Assembly (NCBI GenBank): GCA_016235455.1
Contig: JACRKZ010000008.1
Span: forward strand, 51,584-115,583
Reading direction: 5' to 3'
DNA length: 64,000 nt
Source: Armatimonadota bacterium
Lineage (GTDB): Bacteria; Armatimonadota; UBA10988
Positions 1 through 8,771 of this stretch are shown one piece after another. The translations under genes were made by a program, and so were the position numbers. The stretch's first letter is position 1. Every line of letters starts with the position of its first letter. The notes beneath the pieces were generated by a model. It saw only the letters and a program-made list of their open reading frames with translations. It did not search any database and was not told the origin of the DNA.

Positions 1-1328
1 TCGGCTATGTGGGCAGCATCTCGCCCAAGGAACTCGATGCGCGCCGCGCTGAGGAGCAGGCCGCCATCGACGCGCTGCGCCTGCGCATCGACAACGCGCG
101 CAACGACCTGCCCAACAGTCAGCTCAGCCAGCTCGCGGCGCTCAACCGGCAGTTGCAGGTGGCCGAGCGGCTGCGCAACCAGACGGCGCGCACCGTCGGC
201 AAGACCGGCCTGGAGGCGGCCCACGACACCGAGTTGCAGGGCGAGCCGGGCATCCAGACCTGGCAGGTCAATGCGCGCGGCCTGCCCATCAAGCTGCTCT
301 CCACCTCGCAGGGCGAGGCCGGCAATGCGCTGTGGCTCAACCTCGACCTGCGCCTGCAGAAGGTTGCCGCGGAGGCCCTGGTCGGCCGACGCGGCTCGGC
401 AGTGGCCATCGACCCGCGCGACGGCGCGGTCCTGGCCATGGTCAGCAGTCCCGGCTATGACCCCAACGACTTCGTGCCCAAGATCAACAGCGCGCTGTGG
501 CAGAGCATCTTGGACGACACGGCGCACCCGATGGAGAACCGTGCGCTGCGCTCAGCCTATCCGCCCGGTTCGACCTTCAAGGGTATCGTCTCCACCGCCG
601 CGGGGTTCAAAGCCGGCGTCATCAGCGAGCACACCAGCTGCTCGTGCGGCGGTGCGTTGCGCATTGGCGGCCACCTGAAGAAGTGCTGGATGACACACGG
701 CGGCGTCGACCTGCAGACCGCCATCGCCCAGTCGTGCGATGTGTTCTTCTACATCGCCGGATTGCGCATGGGCCCGACGCCGATCATCGACATGGCCAAG
801 GGCTTCGGCCTGGGCGAGCCGACTGGCATCGACCTGCCCGAGGAGCGTGGCGGCAACCTGCCCGACCCCGAGCAGCACAAGCGCCGTTGGCGCCGCGAGT
901 GGTATCCTGGCGACACGGCCAACCTGGTCATTGGGCAGGGCGATGTCAACTGCACCGCGCTGCACGAGGTGCGGTCACGCGACGGCCAGACCGTGGTCAA
1001 GCCGTGGCAGCCGGTGCGGCGTGGCACGGTGCCCGCGTCGGCCGACGCGCTGCGGCAGATCAAGCAGGGCATGGTGCTGGCCGTGACCCACGGCACCGCG
1101 GCGCCCGCGGCCCTGCCCGGCATCAACGTGGCCGGCAAGACCGGCTCGGCCGAGGTCGGAGGCGACCGCGAGGCGCACGCCTGGTTCTGCTGCTTCGCGC
1201 CGGTGGAGAGACCGCGCGTGGCCGTCGCGGTCATGGTGGAGAACGGCGGGCACGGCAGCGAGGCCGCCGCGCCCATCGCGCGCGCCATGATGAGCACGCT
1301 GTTCGAACTCGAAGGGAAAGCGCCGTGA
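1..1328 (+). CDS. mrdA: Penicillin-binding protein 2 (peptidoglycan D,D-transpeptidase), 5' end outside window
   Basis: C-terminal part of a PBP2-type transpeptidase that cross-links peptidoglycan during elongation, anchored in the inner membrane with the catalytic domain in the periplasm. The frame is open to the left edge (reading GYVGSIS), so the membrane anchor and true start are missing. The catalytic SxxK motif is STFK with Ser at nt 570, the second motif is SCD at nt 732, and the KTG box is KTGSAE at nt 1137. Two features are odd. A charged, helix-rich segment of roughly 50 residues (about nt 33-205) stands where PBP2 normally has a short linker before the GKTGLE motif. Also, the stretch between GQGD and RSRDG (about nt 939-985) is much shorter than usual and lacks the ANGG-type helix. 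The stop overlaps the GTG of the next gene (GTGA). The family call is secure; whether the enzyme is active is less so. Confidence 0.93.
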   Translation, partial: GYVGSISPKELDARRAEEQAAIDALRLRIDNARNDLPNSQLSQLAALNRQLQVAERLRNQTARTVGKTGLEAAHDTELQGEPGIQTWQVNARGLPIKLLSTSQGEAGNALWLNLDLRLQKVAAEALVGRRGSAVAIDPRDGAVLAMVSSPGYDPNDFVPKINSALWQSILDDTAHPMENRALRSAYPPGSTFKGIVSTAAGFKAGVISEHTSCSCGGALRIGGHLKKCWMTHGGVDLQTAIAQSCDVFFYIAGLRMGPTPIIDMAKGFGLGEPTGIDLPEERGGNLPDPEQHKRRWRREWYPGDTANLVIGQGDVNCTALHEVRSRDGQTVVKPWQPVRRGTVPASADALRQIKQGMVLAVTHGTAAPAALPGINVAGKTGSAEVGGDREAHAWFCCFAPVERPRVAVAVMVENGGHGSEAAAPIARAMMSTLFELEGKAP

Positions 1329-2476
1329 GCCGAGCCTTCCGCCATGCCCAGTCCGAGTCGTTTGCCGGCCACCACGACGCCGCGGCCAAGCTCTTTGCTC
1401 AGGCGCGACGCGATGCGCCCACGCTGCCGCACCTGGCGCTCCAGGAGGCGTTGGCCGAGGCCCGCGCCGGGCGGCCCGACACCGCGCTGCGCATCCTGCG
1501 TCGCGCCGACTGCGCGCAGCCGCCGTACCGCCTTTTCGAGGGCTGGCTGCAGGCCCGCTGCGGCCAGGTAGAGCAGGGGCTCAGCACATTGGCCGCCCTG
1601 GTCGCCGAGCAGCCGGGCAACCGCGTGGCGGCCACGGCCCTGGCCTACTGCCAGTTGCGCGCCGGGCAGGTGGAGCCCGCGCTGACGCTGTTGGCCGACC
1701 ACGGCGACAACCTCGAACTGCTGAGCTGGGCCTGGGCCGAGCTCGAACGCCAGGCGCCATCGTCCACCGCCGGTGACCTGCCGCCGTTGCCGGCCGGCAG
1801 CAACTCGCGCCGCGCGGCGCGCCGCTGGTTCGCCGCGGGGCAGGCCGCGCTGTTCGGGCACGTGCAGTCAGCCTGGCGCCATGCCCTGCTGGCCAGCCGC
1901 TGGGCCGCGCCGTTGCACCCGTTGCTCCGTGCGCTGGAGGGGCCCTGGCCCACCGACGCACTGGTCGCCTTCCGCCGCGCCGATGCCACCGGGCACGCCC
2001 TGCCGCTGCTTAGCTTCCACCTGGGCGCCGCGCTGTATGACGCCGGCCACTGGGCGACGGCGCTGGCCATGCTGGAACGCGCTGGGAACGAACTGGAAGC
2101 CGAACTGGCTCGGCGCCTGGATCGTGCCAAGCCCGAGCAGCGCGACGCCGAACGCGCGCTGTTCGAGGCCGGTGAGGAGGCCTGCACCGTGCGGCTCTAT
2201 CGCGCCGCCGCGCTCACCGAGCTGGGCCGATGGGATGAAGCCGAGACCGCTCTGGATGAACTGGCGGCCCTGTCCGACGACGAGGAACCCGGCGAGTCCG
2301 GCCGCGTGCATGAGTTCGCCGTGCCCGAGTGGTTCGTCTGTCGCGGTCGCTGCCGGCTGGCTCGAGGCCGGTTCGACGCCGGTCGGGCCGACCTCGAACG
2401 CGCTCTGGTCGCCGATCCCGCGGTGTTCGCCGCTCGGCTGGCCCGCCTGCGCGCCGCCGGGGCTCAGAACCCGTAG
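1325..2476 (+). CDS. TPR-repeat protein, unknown function
   Basis: A 383-residue protein with repeated helical pairs of the tetratricopeptide type, for example the segments starting AKLFAQARRD, TALRILRRAD and RADLERALVA. No signal peptide or membrane segment is visible, so it is probably a cytoplasmic scaffold. The GTG start at 1325 overlaps the PBP2 stop by four bases, which suggests translational coupling and a link to cell-wall synthesis, though that is inference. The reading frame stays open for about 830 nt upstream, but that part is antisense-like shadow of PBP2 and has no family character. The 3' end overlaps the converging pilD gene by 13 bases. I do not recognise a specific family. 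Confidence 0.8.
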   Translation: MSRAFRHAQSESFAGHHDAAAKLFAQARRDAPTLPHLALQEALAEARAGRPDTALRILRRADCAQPPYRLFEGWLQARCGQVEQGLSTLAALVAEQPGNRVAATALAYCQLRAGQVEPALTLLADHGDNLELLSWAWAELERQAPSSTAGDLPPLPAGSNSRRAARRWFAAGQAALFGHVQSAWRHALLASRWAAPLHPLLRALEGPWPTDALVAFRRADATGHALPLLSFHLGAALYDAGHWATALAMLERAGNELEAELARRLDRAKPEQRDAERALFEAGEEACTVRLYRAAALTELGRWDEAETALDELAALSDDEEPGESGRVHEFAVPEWFVCRGRCRLARGRFDAGRADLERALVADPAVFAARLARLRAAGAQNP

Positions 2477-3279
2477 AGCGCGGCGATCTGGTAGCCCAGT
2501 TCGGGCGCCAGCATGACCGCTAGCGCGCCCAAGACGAGGAACGGACCGAAGGGGATGGGGTCACGCCGGCTCATGCGGCCCGACGCCAGCAGCAGTCCGC
2601 CGATCACCGCGCCGGCCATGATGCTGATCAGGAAGAATGCCGCAAACTGCCGGCCAGGGCCGATGAGCGCCCCGACGCCCGCCGCCAGCAACACATCGCC
2701 GCCGCCCATGGCCTCCTGCCCGAACCACCAGCGGCCCACGCGCACAATGGCCTCGAAGGCCGACCAACCCACCACCGCGCCAAGGAGCGCGAGCTTGAGG
2801 CTGGGCAGGCCCGGCGCCGGTAGCCACGGGAAGGCATGGACCAGGGCTGCGGCGCCCAGGCCCGCGACGAGCAGAGTCTGGTTGAGCGCGTTGGGGATGA
2901 TCTTGTAGCGCAGGTCGGTGCCGGTGCCGGCCACCATGGCCGCGGTAGCGACGAAGTAGGCGATGGTGGTCACCGTGGCGCCCCAGCGCCAGAACACGGC
3001 CAGGTAGGCCACCCCCACCAGCGCCTCCACCCACGAATACTGCATGCTGAGCGCCACGCCGCAGTAGCGGCAGCGGCGACCGGCGAGTAACAGGCTCAGC
3101 ATCGGGATGAGGTCGCGCGGCGCCAGCTCGGTGCCACAGCAAAAGCAATGGCTGCCGGGGGAGACAACGGACTTCTCCCTCGGCAGCCGATAGATGAGCA
3201 CGTTGACGAAGCTGCCGACACAGCAACCGAGCAGTAGCGACCCGATGGCCAGGACCACACGCGTCGGCTCGATCGGCAT
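2464..3279 (-). CDS. pilD: Type IV prepilin leader peptidase / N-methyltransferase
   Basis: Integral membrane aspartic protease that cleaves and N-methylates type IV prepilins at the inner membrane. The 271 residues show the N-terminal domain with the two cysteine pairs C45/C48 and C70/C73, then the catalytic aspartates D122 (GTDLRYKIIPN) and D195 in the GGGD signature, among about seven hydrophobic segments. A purine-rich site (GAAGAGAGG) precedes the ATG. It is the last gene of pilB-pilT-pilC-pilD, 16 nt after pilC. Its 3' end overlaps the converging TPR gene by 13 bases. No prepilin substrate is encoded in this window. Confidence 0.95.
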   Translation of the reverse strand: MPIEPTRVVLAIGSLLLGCCVGSFVNVLIYRLPREKSVVSPGSHCFCCGTELAPRDLIPMLSLLLAGRRCRYCGVALSMQYSWVEALVGVAYLAVFWRWGATVTTIAYFVATAAMVAGTGTDLRYKIIPNALNQTLLVAGLGAAALVHAFPWLPAPGLPSLKLALLGAVVGWSAFEAIVRVGRWWFGQEAMGGGDVLLAAGVGALIGPGRQFAAFFLISIMAGAVIGGLLLASGRMSRRDPIPFGPFLVLGALAVMLAPELGYQIAALYGF

Positions 3280-3295
3280 CCTCTCTTCCCGCGCC

Positions 3296-4579
3296 TTACT
3301 GGCTCAAACTGTCGATGATCGCCACGAGCGGCAGGAACATCGAGATGACGATGAAGCCGACGATGAGGCCCAGGATAACGATCATGATCGGTTCCAGGGC
3401 CGCGGTCAGCGATTCCAGCGCCGCTTCGACTTCACCTTCGTAGAACTCGGCGATCTTCTCGAGCATCTGGTCGAGCGCGCCCGTCTCTTCGCCGATGGCC
3501 ACCATCTGCACGACCATGGGCGGGAACCAGCCACTCGCCTCCAACGGCTTGGCGATGACCTCACCTTCACGGATGGCCGCACGAGCATTCATGATGGCCG
3601 TGGAGATGATGTCGTTGTCCACCGTGCCGGCGGTCGTCTCCAGCGCGCCCAGCACCGGCACGCCGGACCCGAGCATGGTGGAGAGCGTCCGCGCGAAGCG
3701 GCTGAGCGAGATCTTCAGGCCGAGGATGCCAAAGACCGGCACCTTGAGGCGGATCCAGTCCCAGATGCGGCGACCGGACTTGGTCCTCTTCCACTTCTGG
3801 AAGAGCATCCAAATACCGAAACAAATGGGCCACGTAACCCAGAACTTCTTGATCATCCAGTTGACCATGAACTCCGAGGTGTTCTTGAGGAACAGGGTCG
3901 GCGCCGGGAAGTCCTTGACGCCGAGGTCGGTGAACAACTGGATGAACTTGGGCAGGATGAAGGTCATCAGGAAGGTCACGATGCCGAACGCCACGATCAA
4001 GACCAGGACCGGGTAGGTCATGGATGACTTGATCTTGCGACGCAGCTCGATGTCCTTTTCGAGGAACCCAGCCAGGCGGTCGAGGGTTTCGTCGAGCACA
4101 CCGCCGACCTCACCCGCGCGCACCAGACCGACGAACAGGTTGTTGAACGCCCTGGGGTGCCGCAGCAGCGCCTTGGACAAGGCCTCGCCCGCCTCGACCT
4201 GCGCCTGAAGGTCACGGATGATGTCCTTGAGCTTGTAGCTGGCCGCCTGCTGCTCGAGCACCGTCAGACAGCGGATCAGACTCACGCCGGCATTCATCAT
4301 GGTGGAGAACTGGCGGCAGAAGAGCGCCAGGTCCTTCATCTTGACCTTGCCGAAGTTGCCGACCCGCCGGCGCTTCTTCTCCTTTTCGGTCGCCGGACCC
4401 TTGACGCCCTTGGCCTTGGCCACCTTCGCCGCGGCGCGACCCGTCAACACCTTGACCTCGGTCGGGAAGTAACCCTGGGCCGAGAGCCGCTGCCGCAGGA
4501 CCTTCTCGTCCTCAGCTTCGGTCGTGCCCTGGGTGATCTTGCCCGACTGGGTCTTGGCCGTGTACTGGAATACTGGCAT
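3296..4579 (-). CDS. pilC: Type IV pilus / type II secretion inner-membrane platform protein
   Basis: GspF/PilC-family platform protein that sits in the inner membrane and connects the cytoplasmic ATPases PilB and PilT to the pilus fibre. Its 427 residues contain two copies of the T2SSF domain: the first around the segment FCRQFSTMMNAGVSLIRCL and the second around FARTLSTMLGSGVPVLGALE. Three long hydrophobic stretches are present, one at the extreme C-terminus. The N-terminal part has the usual MPVFQYTAKTQSGK start. A basic linker (KEKKRRR) lies near residue 90. GGGGAGAAGG precedes the ATG. It lies between pilT and pilD in one operon. Confidence 0.95.
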   Translation of the reverse strand: MPVFQYTAKTQSGKITQGTTEAEDEKVLRQRLSAQGYFPTEVKVLTGRAAAKVAKAKGVKGPATEKEKKRRRVGNFGKVKMKDLALFCRQFSTMMNAGVSLIRCLTVLEQQAASYKLKDIIRDLQAQVEAGEALSKALLRHPRAFNNLFVGLVRAGEVGGVLDETLDRLAGFLEKDIELRRKIKSSMTYPVLVLIVAFGIVTFLMTFILPKFIQLFTDLGVKDFPAPTLFLKNTSEFMVNWMIKKFWVTWPICFGIWMLFQKWKRTKSGRRIWDWIRLKVPVFGILGLKISLSRFARTLSTMLGSGVPVLGALETTAGTVDNDIISTAIMNARAAIREGEVIAKPLEASGWFPPMVVQMVAIGEETGALDQMLEKIAEFYEGEVEAALESLTAALEPIMIVILGLIVGFIVISMFLPLVAIIDSLSQ

Positions 4580-4634
4580 CGCCTTCTCCCCAGGTCGCTC
4601 TCAGCTCAGGTGGCTCAAACATGGCCCCGGACGA

Positions 4635-5786
4635 TCAGCGTCGCTGTGTCGGGCGCCCACCACCGGCGGCGCCACCTTCCCCATCTTCGCCGAAAATGAG
4701 CTTCTTGAGCTCTTCCTGGTTGACCGCCTTCTTCATGGCGTCTTCGTAGGAGATCATACCCCGCGTATAGCAGTCGCTAAGCGCCTGATCCATGGTCTGC
4801 ATGCCGATTTGCTTGCTGGTCTGGATGACCGAGGTCATCTGGTGGGCCTTGGCCTCACGGATCAGGTTGCGGATGGCCGAATTGCAGATCATGATCTCTT
4901 GGACACAAACGCGGCCCGACTGGCCGGCGCGCGGCAGCAACTGCTGCGAGATGACCGCCACCAGGTTGTTGGCCAACTGCACGCGGATCTGTTCCTGCTG
5001 GTCGGCGGGGAACTGGTCGACCATACGGTCCACGGTCTCCGCAGCGGTGTTGGTGTGCAGTGTGGCGAACACCAGGTGGCCCGTTTCCGCGGTGGTGATG
5101 GCGATACCCGTGGTTTCCAGGTCGCGCATCTCACCGACCAGGATGACGTCGGGGTCCTCGCGCAGGGCTGAGCGTAGCGCCTTGGCGAAGCTGTGGGTGT
5201 CGGTCCCCACCTCGCGCTGATGGAGCACTGACTTCTTGTGGGTGTGCAGATACTCGATCGGGTCCTCGATGGTGAGGATATGCACACCGCGCGTGGCGTT
5301 GATCTCGTTGATCATGGAGGCCAGCGTGGTCGACTTGCCCGAACCGGTCGGACCGGTCACCAGCACCAGCCCGCGCGGGCGGTTGATGAACTCACGTAGC
5401 ACAGCCGGCTGCTTGAGGTCCTCCATGGTGGGGATGCGCGAGGGAATGGTACGGAAGGCGGCGGCGGCGCACATCTTCTCCTTGTACACATTCACGCGGA
5501 AGCGGGACACGCGCTGCAGCGAGTAGGAGAAGTCCAGCTCCCACTCGTTCTCATAGCGCTGGATCTGCTCATCGCTGAGGATGTCATAGCAGATGCGCTG
5601 CGCCACGGGCGGGGTGAACTGCGTGTAAGGCAGCGGCTGGAGCTCGCCGTCGACCCGGATGATCGGCGGCAGACCCACAGCCACATGCAAGTCGGTACCA
5701 CCGGCATCGACGCACTGGCGGAGCAGGTCGTCGATATGCGCATCCTCGATGGGCATCGCGCCTTTGCGCGGAACAGGCGTCTCCAT
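4635..5786 (-). CDS. pilT: Twitching motility ATPase PilT (pilus retraction)
   Basis: Hexameric cytoplasmic ATPase that powers type IV pilus retraction. The 383-residue protein has Walker A at residues 145-152 (GPTGSGKS), the Asp box, the Walker B region (DPDVILVGEMRD), the His box (GHLVFATLHT) and the C-terminal AIRNLIREAKAHQM segment characteristic of PilT, which separates it from PilB. The start at 5786 has a clear Shine-Dalgarno site (GGAGGATAG); an in-frame ATG at residue 11 (5756) is the alternative. It lies between pilB and pilC. Residues after about 360 are a short Gly-rich tail. Confidence 0.96.
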   Translation of the reverse strand: METPVPRKGAMPIEDAHIDDLLRQCVDAGGTDLHVAVGLPPIIRVDGELQPLPYTQFTPPVAQRICYDILSDEQIQRYENEWELDFSYSLQRVSRFRVNVYKEKMCAAAAFRTIPSRIPTMEDLKQPAVLREFINRPRGLVLVTGPTGSGKSTTLASMINEINATRGVHILTIEDPIEYLHTHKKSVLHQREVGTDTHSFAKALRSALREDPDVILVGEMRDLETTGIAITTAETGHLVFATLHTNTAAETVDRMVDQFPADQQEQIRVQLANNLVAVISQQLLPRAGQSGRVCVQEIMICNSAIRNLIREAKAHQMTSVIQTSKQIGMQTMDQALSDCYTRGMISYEDAMKKAVNQEELKKLIFGEDGEGGAAGGGRPTQRR

Positions 5787-5871
5787 CCGGCACTATCCTC
5801 CGAACCGCGGCCGGCGCCCGCTGGCGCCGACCTCGAACTAGCTGTGACACCGACTCGCCCTAGCGGCGAAC

Positions 5872-7695
5872 CTACTCCATCGCGGAGCCCACCGACTGGA
5901 CCACGCGCATGACCTCTTCGATGGTGGTCATGCCGGCCAGGACCTTCTTCAGACCGTCCTGCTGCAACGTACGCATGCCGTTGGCGCGCGCCGCGTCGCG
6001 GATTTCGCCGGCCGATCCGCCCTTGACGATCAGTTCCGAGATCTCGGCGTTCATGATCATCAACTCGTAGATGCCGATGCGGCCCCGGTAGCCGGTTTCG
6101 CGGCAGTTGGAGCAGCCCTGGCCACGGTAGAAGGTGATCGGGTTGTTGGGGTCGGGCTTGAACCCGAACCGCTCCAAGGCTTCCACCGGCGGGTGGTAAG
6201 CCACGCGGCACTCGGAGCAGATCTTGCGGACCAGGCGCTGGGCCATGGAGCCGATCAGCGACGCGGCCACCAGGAACGGCTCGACGCCCATGTCGACCAG
6301 ACGAGTGACCGACTGCGGCGCGTCGTTGGTGTGCACCGTGGACAGCACCAAGTGGCCCGTCAGCGACGCTTCGATGGCGATGTGCGCCGTTTCCACGTCA
6401 CGGATCTCGCCGACCATCATGATGTCCGGGTCCTGGCGCAGGAAGGAGCGCAGAGCACCGGAGAAGTCGACGCCGGCCTTGCGGTTCACCGCCACCTGCG
6501 AGATGCCCGGCAACTGGTACTCGACCGGGTCCTCGATGGTGATGATGTTGCGGTCCACCACGTTCAGCTTGTTGAGCACCGAGTACTGCGTGGTGGTCTT
6601 GCCCGAACCCGTCGGCCCACACGAGAGCAGAATGCCGTACGGCTGGACCACCAGCTCCTCGAGCAGCGCCTGCGTGTCGGGGAACAGACCCAGCTTGCTC
6701 AGACCGAGCAACACCGAGCTCTTGTCCAGGATACGCATAACCGACTTTTCGCCGTTGACTGTCGGGATGACGCTGACCCGCAGGTCGTAGTCCTTGCCGC
6801 CGTGCTTGATGGGAATACGACCGTCCTGGGGCTTGCGCCGCTCGGCGATGTCCATATCGGACATGATCTTGACGCGCGAGAGCATGGGCGCGTGGACGTA
6901 CTTGGGCACGGACATCATCTCGTGGAGCACGCCGTCCACGCGGTAGCGCACGCGTACGTTGCGGCGCTGGGGCTCGATGTGGATGTCCGAGGCCTCGTCC
7001 TGAATGGACTTGACGATGATCGTGTTGACGATGCGGATGATCGGCGCCTGCTCGGCGTCCACCATGGAAGTGACGTTGTCGTCGTCACTGCCATCGATGT
7101 TCATCTCGATGCCGCCGCGCTCCGCCTCAAAATCCTGCACCGCGGACGACATGAAGTCGGTGGCCGAGGCGCCGCCGAACTCGCTGGCGCCGCCGAACGG
7201 GTCGGCCGCCGCGGCGGCCTGCTCGGTCTCGCGGCCGCCGGCCGCGTTGCCGCCCGCCGCTTGGGCCTGGACGAACGGGGCCAGCTTGGCCTCAATCTCT
7301 TTTTCGGGCGCGAGCACCGGCTTGGCGATGACCCCGACCATGCGCAGGTCGTCCAGCGCGATGATGTCGGTGGGGTCGGCCATGGCGATGACCACGCTGT
7401 TGCCGTCACGCCGGATGGGCAGCAGCTTGTGCTTGGTGAGCAGATGCAGCGGCACCAGCCGGACCACGGCCGGGTCGGGCGTGATGTCGCGCAGCTTGAC
7501 GCGCTCGGCGCCAATCGACTCGGCCTTGGCGTCCAGCACGTCGTCCTCGCTGGCCAGACCTTGGTCGACCAGCACCGTTTCGAGCCGTGACGATCCGGTT
7601 TTGCGAGCAACATCCACCGCGGCACGCAGGTCCGTCTCCGAGATGATGCCCTTCTGAACCAGGATCTGTCCGAGATTCCGCCTTGGCGTACTCAC
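5872..7695 (-). CDS. pilB: Type IV pilus assembly ATPase PilB / GspE family
   Basis: Cytoplasmic ATPase that drives pilus extension. The 607-residue protein starts with an MshEN-type domain (NLGQILVQKGIISE), followed by an Ala/Gly-rich linker around residues 200-230. The ATPase core has Walker A at 360-366 (GPTGSGK) and the zinc-binding pair of CxxC motifs (CSEC and CSNC) typical of PilB/GspE. I chose the GTG at 7695: the frame is open to a TTG at 7845, but that codon overlaps the -10 hexamer of a strong promoter, so the upstream residues cannot be in the transcript. It is the first gene of pilB-T-C-D, with a leader of about 140 nt. Confidence 0.94.
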   Translation of the reverse strand: MSTPRRNLGQILVQKGIISETDLRAAVDVARKTGSSRLETVLVDQGLASEDDVLDAKAESIGAERVKLRDITPDPAVVRLVPLHLLTKHKLLPIRRDGNSVVIAMADPTDIIALDDLRMVGVIAKPVLAPEKEIEAKLAPFVQAQAAGGNAAGGRETEQAAAAADPFGGASEFGGASATDFMSSAVQDFEAERGGIEMNIDGSDDDNVTSMVDAEQAPIIRIVNTIIVKSIQDEASDIHIEPQRRNVRVRYRVDGVLHEMMSVPKYVHAPMLSRVKIMSDMDIAERRKPQDGRIPIKHGGKDYDLRVSVIPTVNGEKSVMRILDKSSVLLGLSKLGLFPDTQALLEELVVQPYGILLSCGPTGSGKTTTQYSVLNKLNVVDRNIITIEDPVEYQLPGISQVAVNRKAGVDFSGALRSFLRQDPDIMMVGEIRDVETAHIAIEASLTGHLVLSTVHTNDAPQSVTRLVDMGVEPFLVAASLIGSMAQRLVRKICSECRVAYHPPVEALERFGFKPDPNNPITFYRGQGCSNCRETGYRGRIGIYELMIMNAEISELIVKGGSAGEIRDAARANGMRTLQQDGLKKVLAGMTTIEEVMRVVQSVGSAME

Positions 7696-7844
7696 GTCCG
7701 TTACCCCGCTTTGAGGCAGCTCGCCGGCTATCTGGCCGGTGCCGTCCTCTGTGTCATCGCCACTGTCGCGCGCGTGATGGCCGCGCGCGCCGCCGCTCAT
7801 GCATACCGCAACTACCGCCTGCGGCCCGCAGTCGTTCCGGGCCA

Positions 7845-7874
7845 AGGATACCGCATCGCGATCCGGCTTGTCAA
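7845..7874 (-). promoter_or_regulatory. Sigma70-type promoter of the pilBTCD operon
   Basis: On the minus strand TTGACA (7874-7869) is followed by an 18-nt spacer and TATCCT (7850-7845). The -35 box is perfect and the -10 box matches 4 of 6. It lies just past the aroE stop codon (7883) and about 150 nt upstream of the pilB GTG. It shows that pilBTCD can be transcribed separately from mltG-yqeG-aroE and it fixes the pilB start choice. Activity is inferred from sequence only. Confidence 0.75.
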
Positions 7875-7882
7875 CGGCCCGC

Positions 7883-8755
7883 TCAGGCGCTGCGGCGCGC
7901 CAACTCCGCGCTCAGCACGCTGCGCATCAACTCGGCCGGCGGCTCCTGTCCGGTCCACCGCGCCAGTGCCAGAGCGCCCTGGTAGGCCAACATGCTCACC
8001 CCGTTGCGGCAGCTCGCGCCGCGCTCGGCCGCGGCGCGCATCAGTTGCGTCTCGGCCGGGTTGTAGATGATGTCGACCAGCCAGGCGCCGGCCGCCAACG
8101 CGGGCAAGGTCACCGGCGCGGCATCCATCTCCGGGTACATACCCACACTGGTGGTGTTCACAATCAGATCCGCCGCGGCCAGCGTAGTTTCGAGTCGCGA
8201 CGAATCGAGGGCCATCGCCTCGGCCGAGCCGGCCCGCACGCGCTCGTTGAGCAGTTCGCACAGCTCGTCGGCGCGCGCCGCGGTGCGGTTGGCCACCACC
8301 AGGCGTTCGGCGCCCGCGCGTACCAGCGACACGCTGACCGCGCGCGCGCTGCCCCCGGCGCCCAGCACCACCACGCGCCGGCCGGCCACCTGGCAGCCGT
8401 CGGCGGCCAGCGCGGCCACGAATCCGGGCCCATCGGTGCTGTCGCCGACGATGCCGTCGGGCGTGAAGTGGACCGTGTTGACCGTGCCGGTGAGCTGTGC
8501 CTCGGCGGTCGGATGGTCGACCAACCCCAGCAGCGCCTGCTTGTGCGGGATGGTGGCGTTGAAGCCGACCAGCCCGGCGGCGCGCAGGCCGGCCAGCGCG
8601 GCGGGCAGGTCGTCGGGTGCCACCGCGAATGGCACGTAGGCCCAGTCGAGCCCCATGGCCGCCAGCGCGGCGTTCTGCATGGGTGGCGAGAAGCTGTGCC
8701 GCACGGGCCAGCCAATGACGCCCACCAGGCGAGTAGTGCCCCAGATGTCGGGCAT
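7883..8755 (-). CDS. aroE: Shikimate dehydrogenase
   Basis: NADPH-dependent reduction of 3-dehydroshikimate to shikimate in aromatic amino acid synthesis. The 290 residues show the substrate-binding N-terminal domain (GWPVRHSFSPPMQNAA), the catalytic Lys-Asp pair (NATIPHKQALL and STDGPGF) and the nucleotide-binding loop GAGGSARAV followed by the NRT motif. The ATG at 8755 has an excellent ribosome-binding site (GGGAGGTAA); the longer frame to 8821 overlaps the 3' end of yqeG and is not used. It is the last gene of mltG-yqeG-aroE, 16 nt after yqeG. Confidence 0.96.
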   Translation of the reverse strand: MPDIWGTTRLVGVIGWPVRHSFSPPMQNAALAAMGLDWAYVPFAVAPDDLPAALAGLRAAGLVGFNATIPHKQALLGLVDHPTAEAQLTGTVNTVHFTPDGIVGDSTDGPGFVAALAADGCQVAGRRVVVLGAGGSARAVSVSLVRAGAERLVVANRTAARADELCELLNERVRAGSAEAMALDSSRLETTLAAADLIVNTTSVGMYPEMDAAPVTLPALAAGAWLVDIIYNPAETQLMRAAAERGASCRNGVSMLAYQGALALARWTGQEPPAELMRSVLSAELARRSA

Positions 8756-8771
8756 GGCCTTACCTCCCGAG

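Noticed and set aside
749..1861. Long open frame on the minus strand opposite PBP2 and the TPR gene
   Set aside because: High GC keeps the opposite frames open. The translation has no recognisable domain and both genes on the other strand are convincing.
7696..7845. N-terminal extension of PilB to the TTG at 7845
   Set aside because: The TTG lies in the -10 hexamer of the operon promoter and the extra residues do not resemble the PilB N-terminus.
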